NCBI GenBank assembly: GCA_015499995.1
Contig: JADNRV010000028.1
Coordinates: 186,001-250,000, forward strand
Length of the DNA stretch: 64,000 nt
Source: Flammula alnicola
Taxonomy: Eukaryota; Basidiomycota; Agaricomycetes; Agaricales; Strophariaceae
Direction of reading: 5' to 3'
The translations under genes were made by a program, and so were the position numbers. The notes below the pieces were generated by a model that saw nothing but the letters and a program-made list of their open reading frames with translations, ran no database searches and was not told the origin of the DNA. Shown here piece after piece: positions 39,758 to 52,118 of the stretch; position 1 is the stretch's first letter; the number at the start of each line of letters is the position of its first letter.

Positions 39758-40749
39758 ACTGCTGTCTCTTTCTTCGCATTTTTCTCTTCATTTTGTCATA
39801 TCTCTCTTCTTTTGGGTTATTTTGGATTTTTTATGGACTGCTACTTCATTGGACATTCTCTGCATTTTCTCTTAGGTTCCCTACTGGATTCTTGAACTAC
39901 AACGGACACCATTTATCGTCATACAGATATCCCTGTACCAATTATCATCATCCCCTGGACTTTTCGGGCGCCATTGGACTTCACAAAATATTACGAAGTA
40001 CTAAAAAACCAAAATGTACTGTACATAATCATAGCCACGACTCACATATGCCTTCCAACCGAGTCGAGCAGTACATAGTCTGTCGTGTAGGCGATTCATA
40101 CTTCACAAAATTGCATAAATACACGATCCAAAACATCGCTCAATACTTTTGAGCGGGGAAATGAAGTAATGAAACGAGGGTTCCTACCTTCTACATGTTG
40201 CTAATATTGTCGCTCATAGCTAGGCTCTCCCCTCGACTCAGTCGACCTGTCGCGGACGAGCATAAATGATTGCCAGGTGATCGATTGATCATTGATTTGA
40301 ACATGTACTTACATAAATATAGAACGACACGTTCCAAAGCAGCTCGAAGGACAGTCAGGCCGAATTTACTAAGGCCGACTTTGCGACGACAAAGGACTTC
40401 CGTTGAAACTTGAGAGACGGCTTCGCTGCACCAATATAAATAAACGAAATGGCGACATTTCGCTTGTGAACGGGCCGATCTTCCATGCAAAGCTTACTTC
40501 CCAATAGTCATGCTGGTGAATGCCTGCAGCCCCTGTACCCACGGGAGACTTCAATTCGTAGGATGAAAGTACGTTCAAGCGTCAAATTAGGCGCCGGCTT
40601 CACTGGCAGGGTTTTTCGGATAGGTTGGGCATAAACCGCCAGCAAATTGGATCTTGATTCTTCGATAACCAAGGAGAACGTGAGATATCTATTTAAGTAA
40701 AGTTTTTCCATTCAAGGGCAGTTCTTTTCAAACAAGGAACCGCTTGAAA
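39758..40749. other. Intergenic, no gene recognised
   Basis: Zinc-finger 3' UTR followed by ~600 bp of unassigned sequence up to the transposon. Minus-strand frames of 60-100 codons (40191-40711) have no recognisable domain. Confidence 0.35.
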
Positions 40750-43700
40750 TGGCCCGATACTGGTGTTTGTGGGGTAATTAAATAATAAATAAATAAATAA
40801 ATCGAAAAATCGAAAAGGGAAAGAGAGGGAAGGGAGAGAATATTTACGTTCACCTCTATTATTCGTTCTGTTCACTGGCTCATGGCCGCTTGTCGCAAAC
40901 TGACTCCATCAGTTCATTAGTATCGTTTGGACCCTTTTCCGCATTTTCTCACATGTATACTCGCTTAGATCCTCGTCATCGGTTCATCTCATGGACCCTT
41001 TTCCTCCCTTTTCCCAGTGAGTTTCACCATTTTCGTACAAGGATACTCGCTTAGATCCTACAGGGTTCATTTCCTCACACGCACTCGCTTAGATCTTCCG
41101 GTTCAATCATCAATGGCCGCCTGTGTGCCGTGCAATGGAATTTAGCACATTTGGCGCAGCCATCACAGCCTATCCAATACGTGAAGGATTTCAATTCCTC
41201 AAACTAATGTACAGCTAATCCGAGTCATCGACGCCTATCCAACCCTCGTTACAGGGCCTCTTTTTCCTTTTGGGATTCCGACCTCGACAATCAACCCTTC
41301 TGCAGTCTCGGCAAGGATTCATACAACTCTTCACGCTTTTCTTACCCTTACAGGTGTGAATCCCACATTTTCTACACGTCCGTCCCTCTCTCACTTTCTT
41401 TGTTTTCTTGTTCAGCTTTCTCGGGACTGCCTGCAAAAGATCGGCGTCCACTCGCTCTCGGGACAATTCCTCTGCCGTTGTTATTGCAGATTCTGAGTTG
41501 GAGTGCTGCAAGTTTGTGTCGGGTGATATTTGGGATGTCGAGGCAATGGATGGGGCCAGGATTGATGGGCCAGGTCCTACTGCAAGGTGTATTCGGTGAG
41601 AGGAGCTCGAGGCTGGAATTTGAAGGCCTCTTGTGATGGCGTTGGGCTTGCACAGTTTTTCGGGTAGAGAAGGAGCTGCAATGGATCGTGCTGGGTCATT
41701 TAAGGTGATTGTAAGAGGCTTTCTTGCACCGTATGTCAAAGAAAGTGACTCTTTAACATTCATATTTGATTTCCACGTTGCGTAATAGACTTTCAATTGT
41801 TCGATTAGCTAGAACAAATGCCCGTTAACCTTCATGAATTCAGAATGATTCCATTCACATGACAAACCTTGTAGAATATATTGGCATTTGTGTTTGCATA
41901 ATAATTCCATACCTTCACAGCTTGACTCCAGACAGGTCCGGATGGTGAGTTGAAATCTGTGTTCGTCTCCATAAGGTGGAGGAAAAGTTCTTTTTCAGCA
42001 GAATGATGAACGGGAAGTATGGGTTTGTGCACACCCTGCATCTCCGCAAGGAATTTGTGCCTTTGTTTCTTGTCGAGGCTTGGAACATATTCACTCATCC
42101 CACTCTCGACACGAATCTTTGTCGGAATGGGAAGGATACCAAGGACCTCGTTTGATGGCAAGTAGAGATTTGAATTTACCCACCCAGTAATTTGTACCGG
42201 GTTAATAAGAACATCTTGCAGGTAAATTACTCGCTCTTGAATTTTATTGGTGATCCATATCGAGAAGTGGCCTCGATAGTGTTGCCCAGTGCTGTTAAAT
42301 GTGCCGACCTGAGAACTAAATTTAGTTTCAAATTATTCTCAGTGGTTGAAAAAACGTACAAGGAGGTTATGTCGCAAAACAAAATCTAACAAGCAGGCAT
42401 GTGTGTGTCGAATTGATGCGCGAGAAGATGGAAGATGGGACCGAAGGTGTGCATGTACTCCACCTTCAGTAAAATTTGTCCCGCGTGCACAACGGTAAAT
42501 TGGCAGACCACCGGCTTTCTGATCAATTCCTATTGTTGTATAAAGTGAGATCCCAGGTGGGTCAGAAAGAAATCCATTGCGGATTAGGTCTAAAATATTC
42601 TTCGCAGTCTTCCAGTTGCTGGAATTGAAAAGCGGTACACCAGTTGTCGCATCCTTCAGAGGACCAAAGGTACTGAAGACTTTTTCAACGAGGGGGTAGA
42701 GAATTTGTGGTGGAGGTATAATTCTTCTGCACCGACGCCACAGCCATGCAGGACGAGAAGCCCGGATTGTCTCGAAAGTTTGAGGTGGTGACTGTGTCAC
42801 GCCCCATGCATTAATTCGACGTCGGTCTTCAGCATCAGGAATAAAGATTGCGTCTCGTAATTGGCGACCGAACTCGAGGCGCAAAGCATGAGTAGAAAGG
42901 AGGTGAAACATGTTAAAAACATGGAAAACATCCTTCAAAACACGGCTCCGTATGGTATTATCCCAGTTATCAGGATATAACCCAAATGTTGCCTTGCCCT
43001 CAGCAGCACTTGCGTGATCAACTTCATGAGAATAACCTGAAGGCATTTCTGGAAGGTTGGCAGAATTGGCGTTCTCCGTGACGATATCACCAATGGATGG
43101 CCCACTTTCAGCATAAACATACTCCTCATGATCCAAGCCAGTGCTCAGGCTCTCAGAGGATGGGCTGTCCATATCCAGACTTGGCCTAGCTTGCGTTTCG
43201 GAGTCATTCACGTCAATGCCTGATTGGGTTGGTGGTTGCCAGGTGGCAGGACTGAACGTGCGCAAATGGCTGCGTAAACAGACAATAGAGAATGGTGTGT
43301 TGCCAAATGAAAGTAGGGCGTGATTTCGGTGGGTGGGTATGATTGCACCAGGTACGAAAACCTTGAGAACATCTACAACAATTCTCGTCTGGGTGACATT
43401 TATGCCGTCAAAGACCCTGTCGTGCATATGTGCTGAAATTACTCCTTGGGCAATGACCATGGTGTTGTCAGGGCTGTATACCAGCACTGGAGTGGTAGGA
43501 AGAGGGTTTGGTGATAGAGGTTGGGGAATTTCGATGGTGGAAAGTCTTTCATACAGACATAGACTTGCATACGCATCGAGGGCGGCGTACATTTCTTGTT
43601 CTCGGGTGAGGGTTTTATTGCCCCATTCTTGGCTAATACGTTCGGGAACATTTTTGTTCAAGCGTTTACCCAAAACTACAGCACAGAGATCGGCCAGGCT

Positions 43701-46700
43701 GCAATTGGCTGAAGAAATAACGCGCCGATCTTTCGCAAACTTTGCCAGCTCAAGCGCGCTGACAAATGGAGTCCGTGGCTGACAAGCCGCCTCAAGAAAC
43801 TTGAGATCTGCATTGACAAGGCGGCCCACTTTCAAGATATTTGGATGGGATAATAAAACACGAAGTTGATTGGGAAGGTCTCCTCTCTCAACCATATCTC
43901 CGATCTGAGCGAGAATGTAAGTCTTAGATATGAAGCAAGCAGAGTTTAGACTAATGACTTACTTGCAGAATATACACCCGCTCTTTGTACGCAATTTGAA
44001 CGACAGATGTTTTTTCCCGACGGAACACATTTCCGTTCCCAGAAACCTCAACATTCCACTCAGAGTCAAACCCAATAACAATATTCATGTCTGGGTTATC
44101 AGAAGGCAGGTCATTGAGAATTGTCCTCATCGCAATATTGATAGCTTCAGGAGTGTGCTCGGTGAAGATTTGGATGTTATCTGGCAGGGCGAGAGGTTCA
44201 AGATGAGCATATTTCTCGACCGGAACCACCGACTTGAGAAGAGACGGAAAGCATCGCTCGAGGAACTGTTTGTCAGCCATATTGTCCGTAAAGCACAAGT
44301 ACGGCAAGACGTGGCCGTATAACTCAAGCGACTCCTGGATACGTTTCAAGGCCTCTTCATATTGCGCCTGTGATTTTGTCGCAACCAAGTTGCAGGATCT
44401 GATCTCGCCCTTCTCATTTGTGACGGTCAACAAAGCCGTGAAAACCTGTTCTCCATTCACCAATGAAATGTGTTTTGTTATCTATGAAAAAGGATTAGAC
44501 AGAGTTAGATTAATGAGCGAGTAAGAATTTCTTACCTTGTGGCTATGATCAAGTGCGCAAATCTCGCATGTGAGCTTGGACGTATGCTGATGGTAGTGGT
44601 TCTTGTGTTTTTCGATATAGCGGTCGAAAATATTTCCAATTAATTGAGCACCAGGAATATAGCCATGGAATCCACGGGGGCTGGCATTATCGAACGGAAG
44701 AAATGCTTCATATTGTTGGCCCACCCACCCATCTAATCTACGACGAGCCAAAAGATCGAGGTACTGGAGATGCAGCTCATCGTATTTAAGGAGGTGTTGG
44801 ACACGGAGAGCATCGGAGAATTGCTTTGACCCCATGCCGTTCTGGAAGCACGACCGCATCCACCCAAACAGTGTCTTCGAGATGGCACTGCGATGACTCA
44901 GGCGGGCAGGAAACTCCGCCGCCAATTCCGATGGCAGAACCGCCAGGATCCGACTATCCCAGCTGCGAAATGTCACCGTGTGCTTCCGGGATTTTGGGTG
45001 TTCACACACGCGACAACGATATCGATATCCGATGATCCAAAATGTCGAGTTCGAATCAACACAGCGGCGAGGGCGGGAATTGACAGCATGTCGTTGTAGT
45101 GGTGTTTTACAATTTGGGCACGGAATGAACTTGACGAGTGCTTGTGGATCCCATAAAAAAAAGCGGGGATTGTAGAGAAGTTGCGGAGATATATCGTTGC
45201 GTTGGAGGAGGAAGAATGTCGACTCTTGTGGAAACCAAAAGGTATGATTGTTGGCGTAGAGCAGGGGTACTCCTTCATGATTTCGGCGGCCTGCCTCCTC
45301 GACCTTCGCCTTGAACGCGTTGAGGAGCCATGGAGGCATCGCGCAGTGTGCATGGGGCATTGCAGCATCCTCGGCATCCTCGGCTCCTGTCTCCTCTCTG
45401 GGATCCTCCTCATCATCCTTCTCGTCGCCCTCCATTCCCAGCTCATCCTCGTCACCTAATCCCTCTCCTGAGACCTCTGGATCGTCCTCGTCGTCTCCCA
45501 GATCCACCGGGTATTGGGGATCTGCGTCTGGAATGATTTGGTGTGTAGTAGAAGCTGTCAGCACAGCCGACGGCGATGGATGTTGCAGTGCCGCTCGCTG
45601 CTCGCTTGGTGATGATCCAAGTGTGTTGCTGGAGTCGAAGGTGTACGGAGATGGCTGTTGGACTGTTTCCGGAGGTGCTGAGGATGCCAGGTGCTGGCCA
45701 CTGGGCATTGACACCACTAGGGATGCATTCGGGCTCGCTGACGTTGTGGTATCGAGTTGAGGTGCTGAAGACTGTCGTACGGGGCCAGAACTACCTGCGA
45801 GTGACTGCCAGAAAATTAGTTAGTGAAGAAATTATTCGAAAGAAAGAAATACGTACAATTTTACCAGGTAAGATCCTTACGGTGACCTTTCCTCCTCCCG
45901 AATCAATCTTGCATGGCCGTCCCACAGGCCGCTTCTTTGGAAGGCTGGGATTTCCGAGAAGGGCCGCTTTTGCCTTTGCTTGCTGCTTGGGTCCGGTGCC
46001 ACGGGGACGACCAACAGGACGGCGAACAGACATCGATAACTCTGCAGCCGGTGACTTGGCCTTTGGAGGGCGTCCACGTTTCGGACGTTGTGGGTTTGAG
46101 GTCAAGGCCGTGGCATTTTGTGTGGATCTCGAGGTATTATTACGAGACGTAACATCGCGAGGATGATCCTCACGAGTCGTAGACGAGGAGGGATAGGGAC
46201 TGCGAGATCCAGTGCACAGCGGTGAAGGCGAAGATCCAAGGCTGATAACGCCTGAAGAATCGGCGCCTGAAGAGCCGGGGGTAATTCCTGAAATAGACCG
46301 TGTCAGGTAAAATGACGCGAAGCGGGCTGGTTTGCTTACCTTCCCCCGACATATGGACATCCATGGGAAAACCTGGATGTGGGAGTGGATTTAAGGATCT
46401 AGAAAGCACATGTCAGTTCGTGAACGTTAATGAAACACAAAGTTCAAGAATACTTACAGACTGCGAGGCACGAAACCATTTGCAGCAGTGAACGAACCGG
46501 CCTGTGAATTGTGCTCGCCCCATTCGCAAGGTCCATCAGTATCGAGTGAAGGGTAGTTGTCCATCACGGCGTTCAGTTGTTAGTTCGCATGAAAGGTGGG
46601 GCAGCAAAGTCGCGGAGAGAGTGCGCGCGAGCGAGTTCAAATCTCTGAGTCTCGAGTGCGTCAGGGTATGTCATGTGCAGGCTTACATAATTTTCAGTAT

Positions 46701-46741
46701 CCAGTATTCAGTATCCACCCACACGCATGGGATACTGGCCC
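40750..46741 (-). mobile_element. Autonomous DNA transposon (5,992 bp) with intact transposase-exonuclease gene
   Basis: The left end is TGGCCCGATACTGGTG and the right end, in reverse complement, GGGCCAGTATCCC: short imperfect inverted repeats. The six bases TTGAAA flank both ends (40744-40749 and 46742-46747), a probable target duplication. It encodes one 8-exon gene with no break. A copy with no difference noticed starts at 62498, which helps fix the left boundary: similarity begins within a few bases of TGGCCCG there. Confidence 0.8.
41215..46564 (-). CDS. Transposon protein: AT-hooks, Zn-binding domain, DDE-like core with inserted DEDDy 3'-5' exonuclease
   Basis: Eight exons (46564-46458, 46398-46340, 46287-45857, 45804-44536, 44481-43963, 43904-42360, 42308-41868, 41808-41215) give 1,654 aa with every phase matching. 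Three AT-hooks (KRGRPPK ~125-131, VGRPRG ~147-152, VGRPCK ~177-182); acidic stretch ~300-340; zinc-ligand-like CPNC (428-431), C447, CRVC (463-466). RNase H-like strand LDHSHK (D618) with TALLTVTN; strand LCFTDN (D688). Then an exonuclease with all DEDDy residues: FDSEW (D761, E763), NADLKFL (D828), YAALDAY (Y901, D905). Then KDVFHV (D1120), and RGTNFTEGGVH (E1275). Cys-rich basic C-terminus (CRKCGIHTCKGKK...). Resembles proteins common in mushroom genomes annotated as exonuclease-domain hypotheticals. Role inferred: DNA cutting and integration of its own element. Confidence 0.85.
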
Positions 46742-46825
46742 TTGAAAATAGGTGGACAAGACAAGGACAAGAACTCAGGCCTCCGGTCCGGCCTTGTTCT
46801 GAACGCGATAAAAATACCTTATCCT

Positions 46826-47696
46826 CAGCCTCCTCCCCAGGCTATACTTCGAGGTTCTAGGAAATCATTAGTAGATTGGTAGATAGTACAAAATAGGTGA
46901 TGGGAAAATATTATGTTATATTGATCCGACTATTTTCCGACAAATTCTGTTTCCTGAACCTCTCCGTATAGCCTGGAAGAAAACATTTGTAAACAAAGTC
47001 GCCGCTCACGGCAAAGGACGTCGGAATATGAAATCCCATCAAAATGCGTCGAGGGCACGTTCTGCCACAAGATAACGGATTGTCATTGATCTCAGAGTTA
47101 ACTCAGAGCTCGCAAGATCAAAACTCGAGCTCATGTATTTTGGAATCTGCTTGGAAGTCTACTTTCCACTAGCAAGAGAATTGCTCCTGACAAGGATCCT
47201 ATGGACGAGGGTGAAAGTAGTGATAGTGAGCTTTGGGAGCATTTTGGAGACGTTGCCAATATTGAAGGAATGATTGAGATGATCAAAGGTGACGATCAGG
47301 GACTTGATCAGGGATCAGCTCGCCAATGTCGCAGGGCAGCTAAAAAGGAGGCAATCCTTACTGTTGTATGTCATATTGGAATATGTCTACAAAGGAGCTA
47401 TCGATCTGCAGTGCTCTGAGTTAATTCTGAGATCAATGACAATCCGTTGTCTTATGGCAGAACGTGCCCTCGACGCATTTTGATGGGATTTCATATTCCG
47501 ACGTCCTTTGCCGTGAGCGGCGACTTTGTTTACAAATGTTTTCTTCCAGGCTATACGGAGAGGTTCAGGAAACAGAATTTGTCGGAAAATAGTCGGATCA
47601 ATATAACATAATATTTTCCCATCACCTATTTTGTACTATCTACCAATCTACTAATGATTTCCTAGAACCTCGAAGTATAGCCTGGGGAGGAGGCTG
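46826..47696. mobile_element. Pack-MULE-like foldback element (871 bp)
   Basis: Ends CAGCCTCCTCCCCAGGC... and the exact reverse complement. The inverted arms are ~295 bp each (46826-47120 and 47400-47696) and nearly perfect. An exact 9-bp duplication CCTTATCCT flanks it (46817-46825 and 47697-47705). Long terminal repeats with a 9-bp target duplication and a captured coding fragment are the features of Mutator-like Pack elements. No transposase inside. It lies 84 bp from the end of the large transposon. Confidence 0.85.
47201..47419 (+). pseudogene. Captured coding fragment in the Pack-MULE-like element
   Basis: The centre between the arms encodes an open frame containing MDEGESSDSELWEHFGDV and RRAAKKEAILT; in the same frame the open reading extends upstream to ~47140. 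Acidic then basic, no family recognised. The frame runs into the right arm before its stop. Confidence 0.4.
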
Positions 47697-47705
47697 CCTT
47701 ATCCT

Positions 47706-48443
47706 ATGGCACTAACTTTAAGTTCTTGGAAATATGGTCAGGTGTCTCAAAATACATATCCCCGAGCAGCGCGAGTTCTTCATCACATCAATCAAGGAAT
47801 GATTTTCGACCGAAAGAATTTCTGACCGATGTCGAACGGACACAGACCTGACTAGAATTCTGTGTTATAGTATATATGAATGTTCCGCAGTGCTCGAACG
47901 GACACCTGCATTGCACTGCAGCTGATTTTTAGCCGTGAAACACGAGCTCTGAGAGCAGAATCCGCGAACTAAACATACAATATTTGATGTCTCACGGGGC
48001 ATCAAGTTGAAACCAGCTGAACATCGGGATGGCATGTTACGCAGCTCACCAGTATAATTAAAAGTTAATGAGAAAATTTTTTCGAGGAACAGACAGCGAT
48101 TGCATCCGCAATGGAAATAGTAGACAACCTGAAAACTTTCTGCGCTCTACGGCAACCTGAGGCTCCCTCAAACTGAGATTGTAGATCGACTTTCGAGCTG
48201 GAACATGGACGCCGTGTGATGGATAATCCAATTTCTCATTTCAAAGAGCATTATGGAGAGAGTTCTGAACCCGTTTCATTGTAAAAACTAAGAGAATGAA
48301 GACATCCATGTGTTACTTGAGAACTTGGAGCGGCCGGCAGAGTGGATATTTGTCTCGGAGTTGTTGTTGCTTGATCGAGAAGATGAAACGAAACATTTGT
48401 CGTGAACCCTCACTCAGCACATGTGCATTTCCTCGCCAACCCA
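47706..48443. other. Intergenic upstream of the ASX-like gene
   Basis: No gene recognised. Two copies of TCGAACGGACAC sit at ~47834 and ~47896. Probably promoter sequence of the gene starting at 48444. Confidence 0.35.
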
Positions 48444-49740
48444 ATGGATCGACCGCGTCGCTCAGTGCGCAACCCGGTGAAGGCTCCCCAGCTACTGGTT
48501 CCAGAACCGGTTGCTCGCGTCATCAAGCGCAAGTCCACCCCGGAGGCTGTGGACCCAGAGAAACAGCTAAAGATACTACTGGAAAGTTCCAAGAGCGACC
48601 TTGTCTCACTGGACATGAATGTATGTACATATCGCTGGCTGGAACAGAGCGCCTTTGAGGTTCTTTTCCTCGTGTGATCGACCCATCGCGTGCGTTACAG
48701 GGACTCAATGGACGTCTTCCTTAGGATATCATCAATAGCAAGACGTGGTCTGTGCTCTCTGAAGACGCGAGAGCACACCTCAAAACGTTGTTGCCCCAGA
48801 CAGCCTTTTCGAACTCTTCCGAGACCATAGCAGCAGACCATCCATCTGTAGAGGATGGGATGGTCGTTGACGAAGCTTTAGATGATAGACCACAAGATGT
48901 CGACGTCAATCTTGGTATCTTCGGCGACCCTCATTTCCTGGCTGCTGCGCGCACTTTCCAAGACCACCTCTATCTAAACTGGTTTTCGGAGGCCCACGGC
49001 GCGAAAGTGAAACAATTTCGAGAGGGTATCGTCAGTGGCTCCTTGGCTGCTCCTTGGAAAGATCAAGTCTGGGAGCGCGACAATATTGTTCCCGAAATTA
49101 ACGTTAATGTTGGGGCTACATCTTCATTTTCCATTCCAAACGAGTCAAGTGCCCGTGCTGGGTACGTTTTCCTTTCTTTTCCTACATCAACTGCTAACGG
49201 CGCATCTACCTCGTCAGTGGCGCCGCTGAAATCAAACTTTATACACTGGTGAAGAAGGGTATACTTCGTGTCGGCGATATCATTGCCTACAAACGATATT
49301 TTTCCCTATCTGAAGTGACGGTGGAGAAGGACGCCATCGTACGTGTCTGTTCCTTCGTATCGTGACGCTCGTCTGATCAGTCTTTCATTTTCATTTCTCA
49401 GATCCAACACATCCAACCAAACACATATGCTCTGACAGTTCTCACTCTTCCTGGGCCGAACAAGGACCTCCCTGCTCATCTGCTATCAGATGAGCCAGCA
49501 GAGCCGTCAGCGCCGGTCCAATCCATGACGATAACCAGTCCGACGATGCTCGAAACGGGATTGCTGGACCTCGACGGCCGTATGGAAAAATCGCGTCGTC
49601 CAAATGGGAATGCCTGGAAGTGTTTCACGGTCTGGCGGTGGCGGGTTGGCGGTGAATACAATCCATATGACAGCCGAGGTGGTCGAGAAAATCATGGCAC
49701 CTTGTTCTATCTGCGAGGCAGCTATTACCACGAGAGGTAG
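48444..49740 (+). CDS. ASX-homology (ASXH/DEUBAD) protein, putative PR-DUB subunit
   Basis: Four exons, 48444-48620, 48725-49161, 49218-49338 and 49402-49740, give 357 aa in frame. After a basic N-terminus (MDRPRRSVRNPVKAPQL) comes the ASXH-type block: TWSVLSEDARAHLKTLLP, then FGDPHFLAAARTFQDHLYLN, NWFSEAHGAKVKQFREGI, and AAPWKDQVWERDN. In animals this domain of ASX/ASXL binds and activates the H2A deubiquitinase Calypso/BAP1. The second half (LVKKGILRVGDIIAYKRYF...) may be an additional folded module, and the end WKCFTVWRWRVGGEYNPYD is Trp-rich. The C-terminal PHD finger of animal ASX is not evident. The partner enzyme gene lies 270 bp away, converging (50010-51784). The start is the first ATG; a longer open frame upstream lacks one. 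Confidence 0.8.
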
Positions 49741-50009
49741 CCACGGTAGGCGACGTATCACTTCAGGAGAGACCCACTATACACTTTCACGCCCCACTAT
49801 TCTGATCCAGAGTAATCGAATTTTCGGTTCGCTGCCTTGTATCTATACTGCTATCCAGCCGTCCAAAAAATACACATTATATATCACAAGGAGATGGATA
49901 GGTCCCATACGATATTGTCTCTGTACATATAGTGTCTCTGTACATATATACAAGGAATATGATAACAGTTATCAGAAAGATTCAAGATAGGATATCGAAA
50001 CTCATCACA

Positions 50010-51784
50010 TCACGTCTTGGACGTTGCAAGCTTCCTTCCCCTCTTCTTCTTTCCGTCATTGTCGCGATCAAGCAGTGCATTGAGCAGACCCTCTCGATGC
50101 AGGCTTTGTATGTATTCCCGGATGAATGGTTCATAGTCGAAAGTTCTTTTGACATGGTCTGTCTGTGAGAATGGAATAACAAAGAGACAGACTCGGTAAA
50201 CGTCACACAGAGCAAGGAGATTTAGATACCCCTACATTTGACCTGATTGCCTTGGAAAGCTCGTCTTCGACGGCGATCTTGGCCCTCATACCGTTCTGAA
50301 TACACGTCTCCCAGGATTTGGCTAGCTCAGGTGGGGACATCTTCATTATCTCGATGTCTCTCTGCATTTTGCGTGACCCAAAATCACGGGCGTACGTCTT
50401 ACCCAGCTCACTTGGACCATTTTGGACGGCGAAAGCGAATCGGGAAGACTCCAGCAAGGATGGATCGACCTGGTGAGGAAATAAAGTGCTTAGCAACATG
50501 AATATGGTTGCATCGAATCGCCAGACTGAACGCACCGCGTTTTGCCAACCATCCGCCATCCGTCTCTCCAGCGCGATTTTCTCTCTCTTGAAGAACTCCA
50601 GCTCGTCGCTTGCTTTCTTATACAGGTCATCGACGATAGCGAGCAGGCTGAACCGGATGTTGCTTCCATCGTTTCCTGAGCCGCCGTACTTTTCCATCTT
50701 CATTCGTAATGCAGGACGCACCACGTCCATCCACCCCCGATTCGGAGTCGACGGTGCAATCTGGCCTAACGACGATGATGACGATGAAGTGCTGGGTATT
50801 GGGAGCTCTCCGACCTCCAAGGGCCCTGACTTGAGGCCGTCGAGCTCCCAGACCTTCCCGTGGGCAGGGACGTATCCGATGAAGTGGTATGTTTCCTCTT
50901 CGTCGTCCTTGTCCTTGTCTGCGGGCTCTTTTTCTTTTTCTTTCTCCTTCTCTTTGCCTTTCGCTTTGGCGGTCTTCGTTATTTTGGCGCGTTTGGCTGG
51001 GGGCGGTTTCGCTTCGCTCTCTGCTTTGCGCTGTTTTTCTTTGCGTTTTGCTTCTTCAAACGTAGTTATGGTGATATGGTTCAGTGATGCCCGCAGGTCT
51101 GATGGCCTATTGAGGATGACGTGTTAGAATAAGTAATGCGTGTAAGAAAGAATATCGGCGGACCTAGCGAAAAAATTATGCGCTGGGCGTATCACCGGAG
51201 AATTCGTGACAGCCAAACCTCGCATCTAATAAACACAATTTCAGAAGACACTATTTAAGCATTGGTCAATGACATACCACGGGTGACATCTCCTCCGTTT
51301 CAGCCCTAAATCTCCCCAGCTCGTCTCCAATGTCGATGGAAGGACAATTCAGGACGACATTGAGAATGGCGTGGGTGGCACACGCGTCGTCGCTGAGTTG
51401 GTTCGCGAACCAGACGCGCTCTGCAGCAGGATCGTTGAAGTCTGTCGGGCGATGGCTGTCCTTCCGCCACATGAAACAGAAGATAAGACCGTGCGGATTC
51501 AAGTGGTCGACGGCCCATGGCTCAATGTCGTACATCTCGACCAGCTCGAGTCCATTGATGCCTAGCCTGCGGGTGAGAGACGTAAAGACACCTGAGCGTG
51601 GTATTTCGATGATACATATGAGCGAAAAACAATCGCGAAAGCAGGAATGAAACTGACCTGGATCTGATTCTATGACAGCAAAGGGTCCTCCGACGAGGTC
51701 CAAGGCGTTCCTTGTGCTCTCTTGTGACGAGGAACCATTGGGGGCTGAATTGCTCAGCGTTTGTTGTTGTTGGTCGATCTCCAT
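50010..51784 (-). CDS. UCH37/BAP1-type ubiquitin C-terminal hydrolase
   Basis: Cysteine deubiquitinase of the C12 family. Start MEIDQQQQTLSNS; then PFAVIESDPGVFTSLTRR and VEMYDIEPWAVDHL. Catalytic Gln and Cys lie in ANQLSDDACATHAILN, His in TYHFIGYVPAHGKVWELDG, which also supplies the Asp. A Lys/Glu-rich insert (AKAKGKEKEKEKEKEPADKD) separates the two parts, as in BAP1-type enzymes. Following helices (RFSLLAIVDDLYKKASDEL) lead to a C-terminal ULD-like end: AKSWETCIQNG, VKRTFDYEPFIREYIQSL, then a basic tail GKKRGRKLATSK (stop 50010-50012). Introns after DPG, before MRGLAV, after WQNA and after IRSN keep frame. The ULD is the part that binds ASX or RPN13 DEUBAD domains; the ASXH gene is its convergent neighbour. 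Confidence 0.88.
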
Positions 51785-52118
51785 GTTTAAGCAGGTCGCA
51801 CTGCACTCTGATTTTGGATTTCAAGATCCGCGAAATAACTTGTCCTTCCGATTACGAACAACTCTCCTGGCTTATCACCACTTTCTCAATCTTTTCGCCG
51901 CTCGACTCCTAATTATATTAAGAGGCTTGCCAAGGCCTGCTGATGAAGCTCCTCGCTATTTGTTAAACGCGTTCATGTGGAGACCTGGGGTGGTACATCG
52001 GTGAATACTCGGTAATCTGTTAACGTTCAGCTAAAGATTCTCCGGACCGCCCCTCTTCCAGCTCTCAAGAAGCTATAAAAACGATGAAACCCACGAACTG
52101 CCCCTTTATCGGATCGCC
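51785..52118. promoter_or_regulatory. Divergent promoter between UCH and GH5 genes
   Basis: 334 bp with the two genes transcribed outward. A CTATAAAAAC box at ~52073 lies 45 bp upstream of the GH5 ATG. No other feature seen. Confidence 0.45.

Noticed and set aside
45311..46166. Long plus-strand frames (149 and 196 codons)
   Set aside because: Antisense shadows of the transposon gene's acidic and AT-hook exons on the minus strand.
49604..49990. Frame containing CSICEAAI, resembling a zinc-finger start of an ASX PHD domain
   Set aside because: It overlaps the ASX-like terminal exon in another frame, lacks the further cysteine/histidine pairs of a PHD finger, and has no splice signal joining it.
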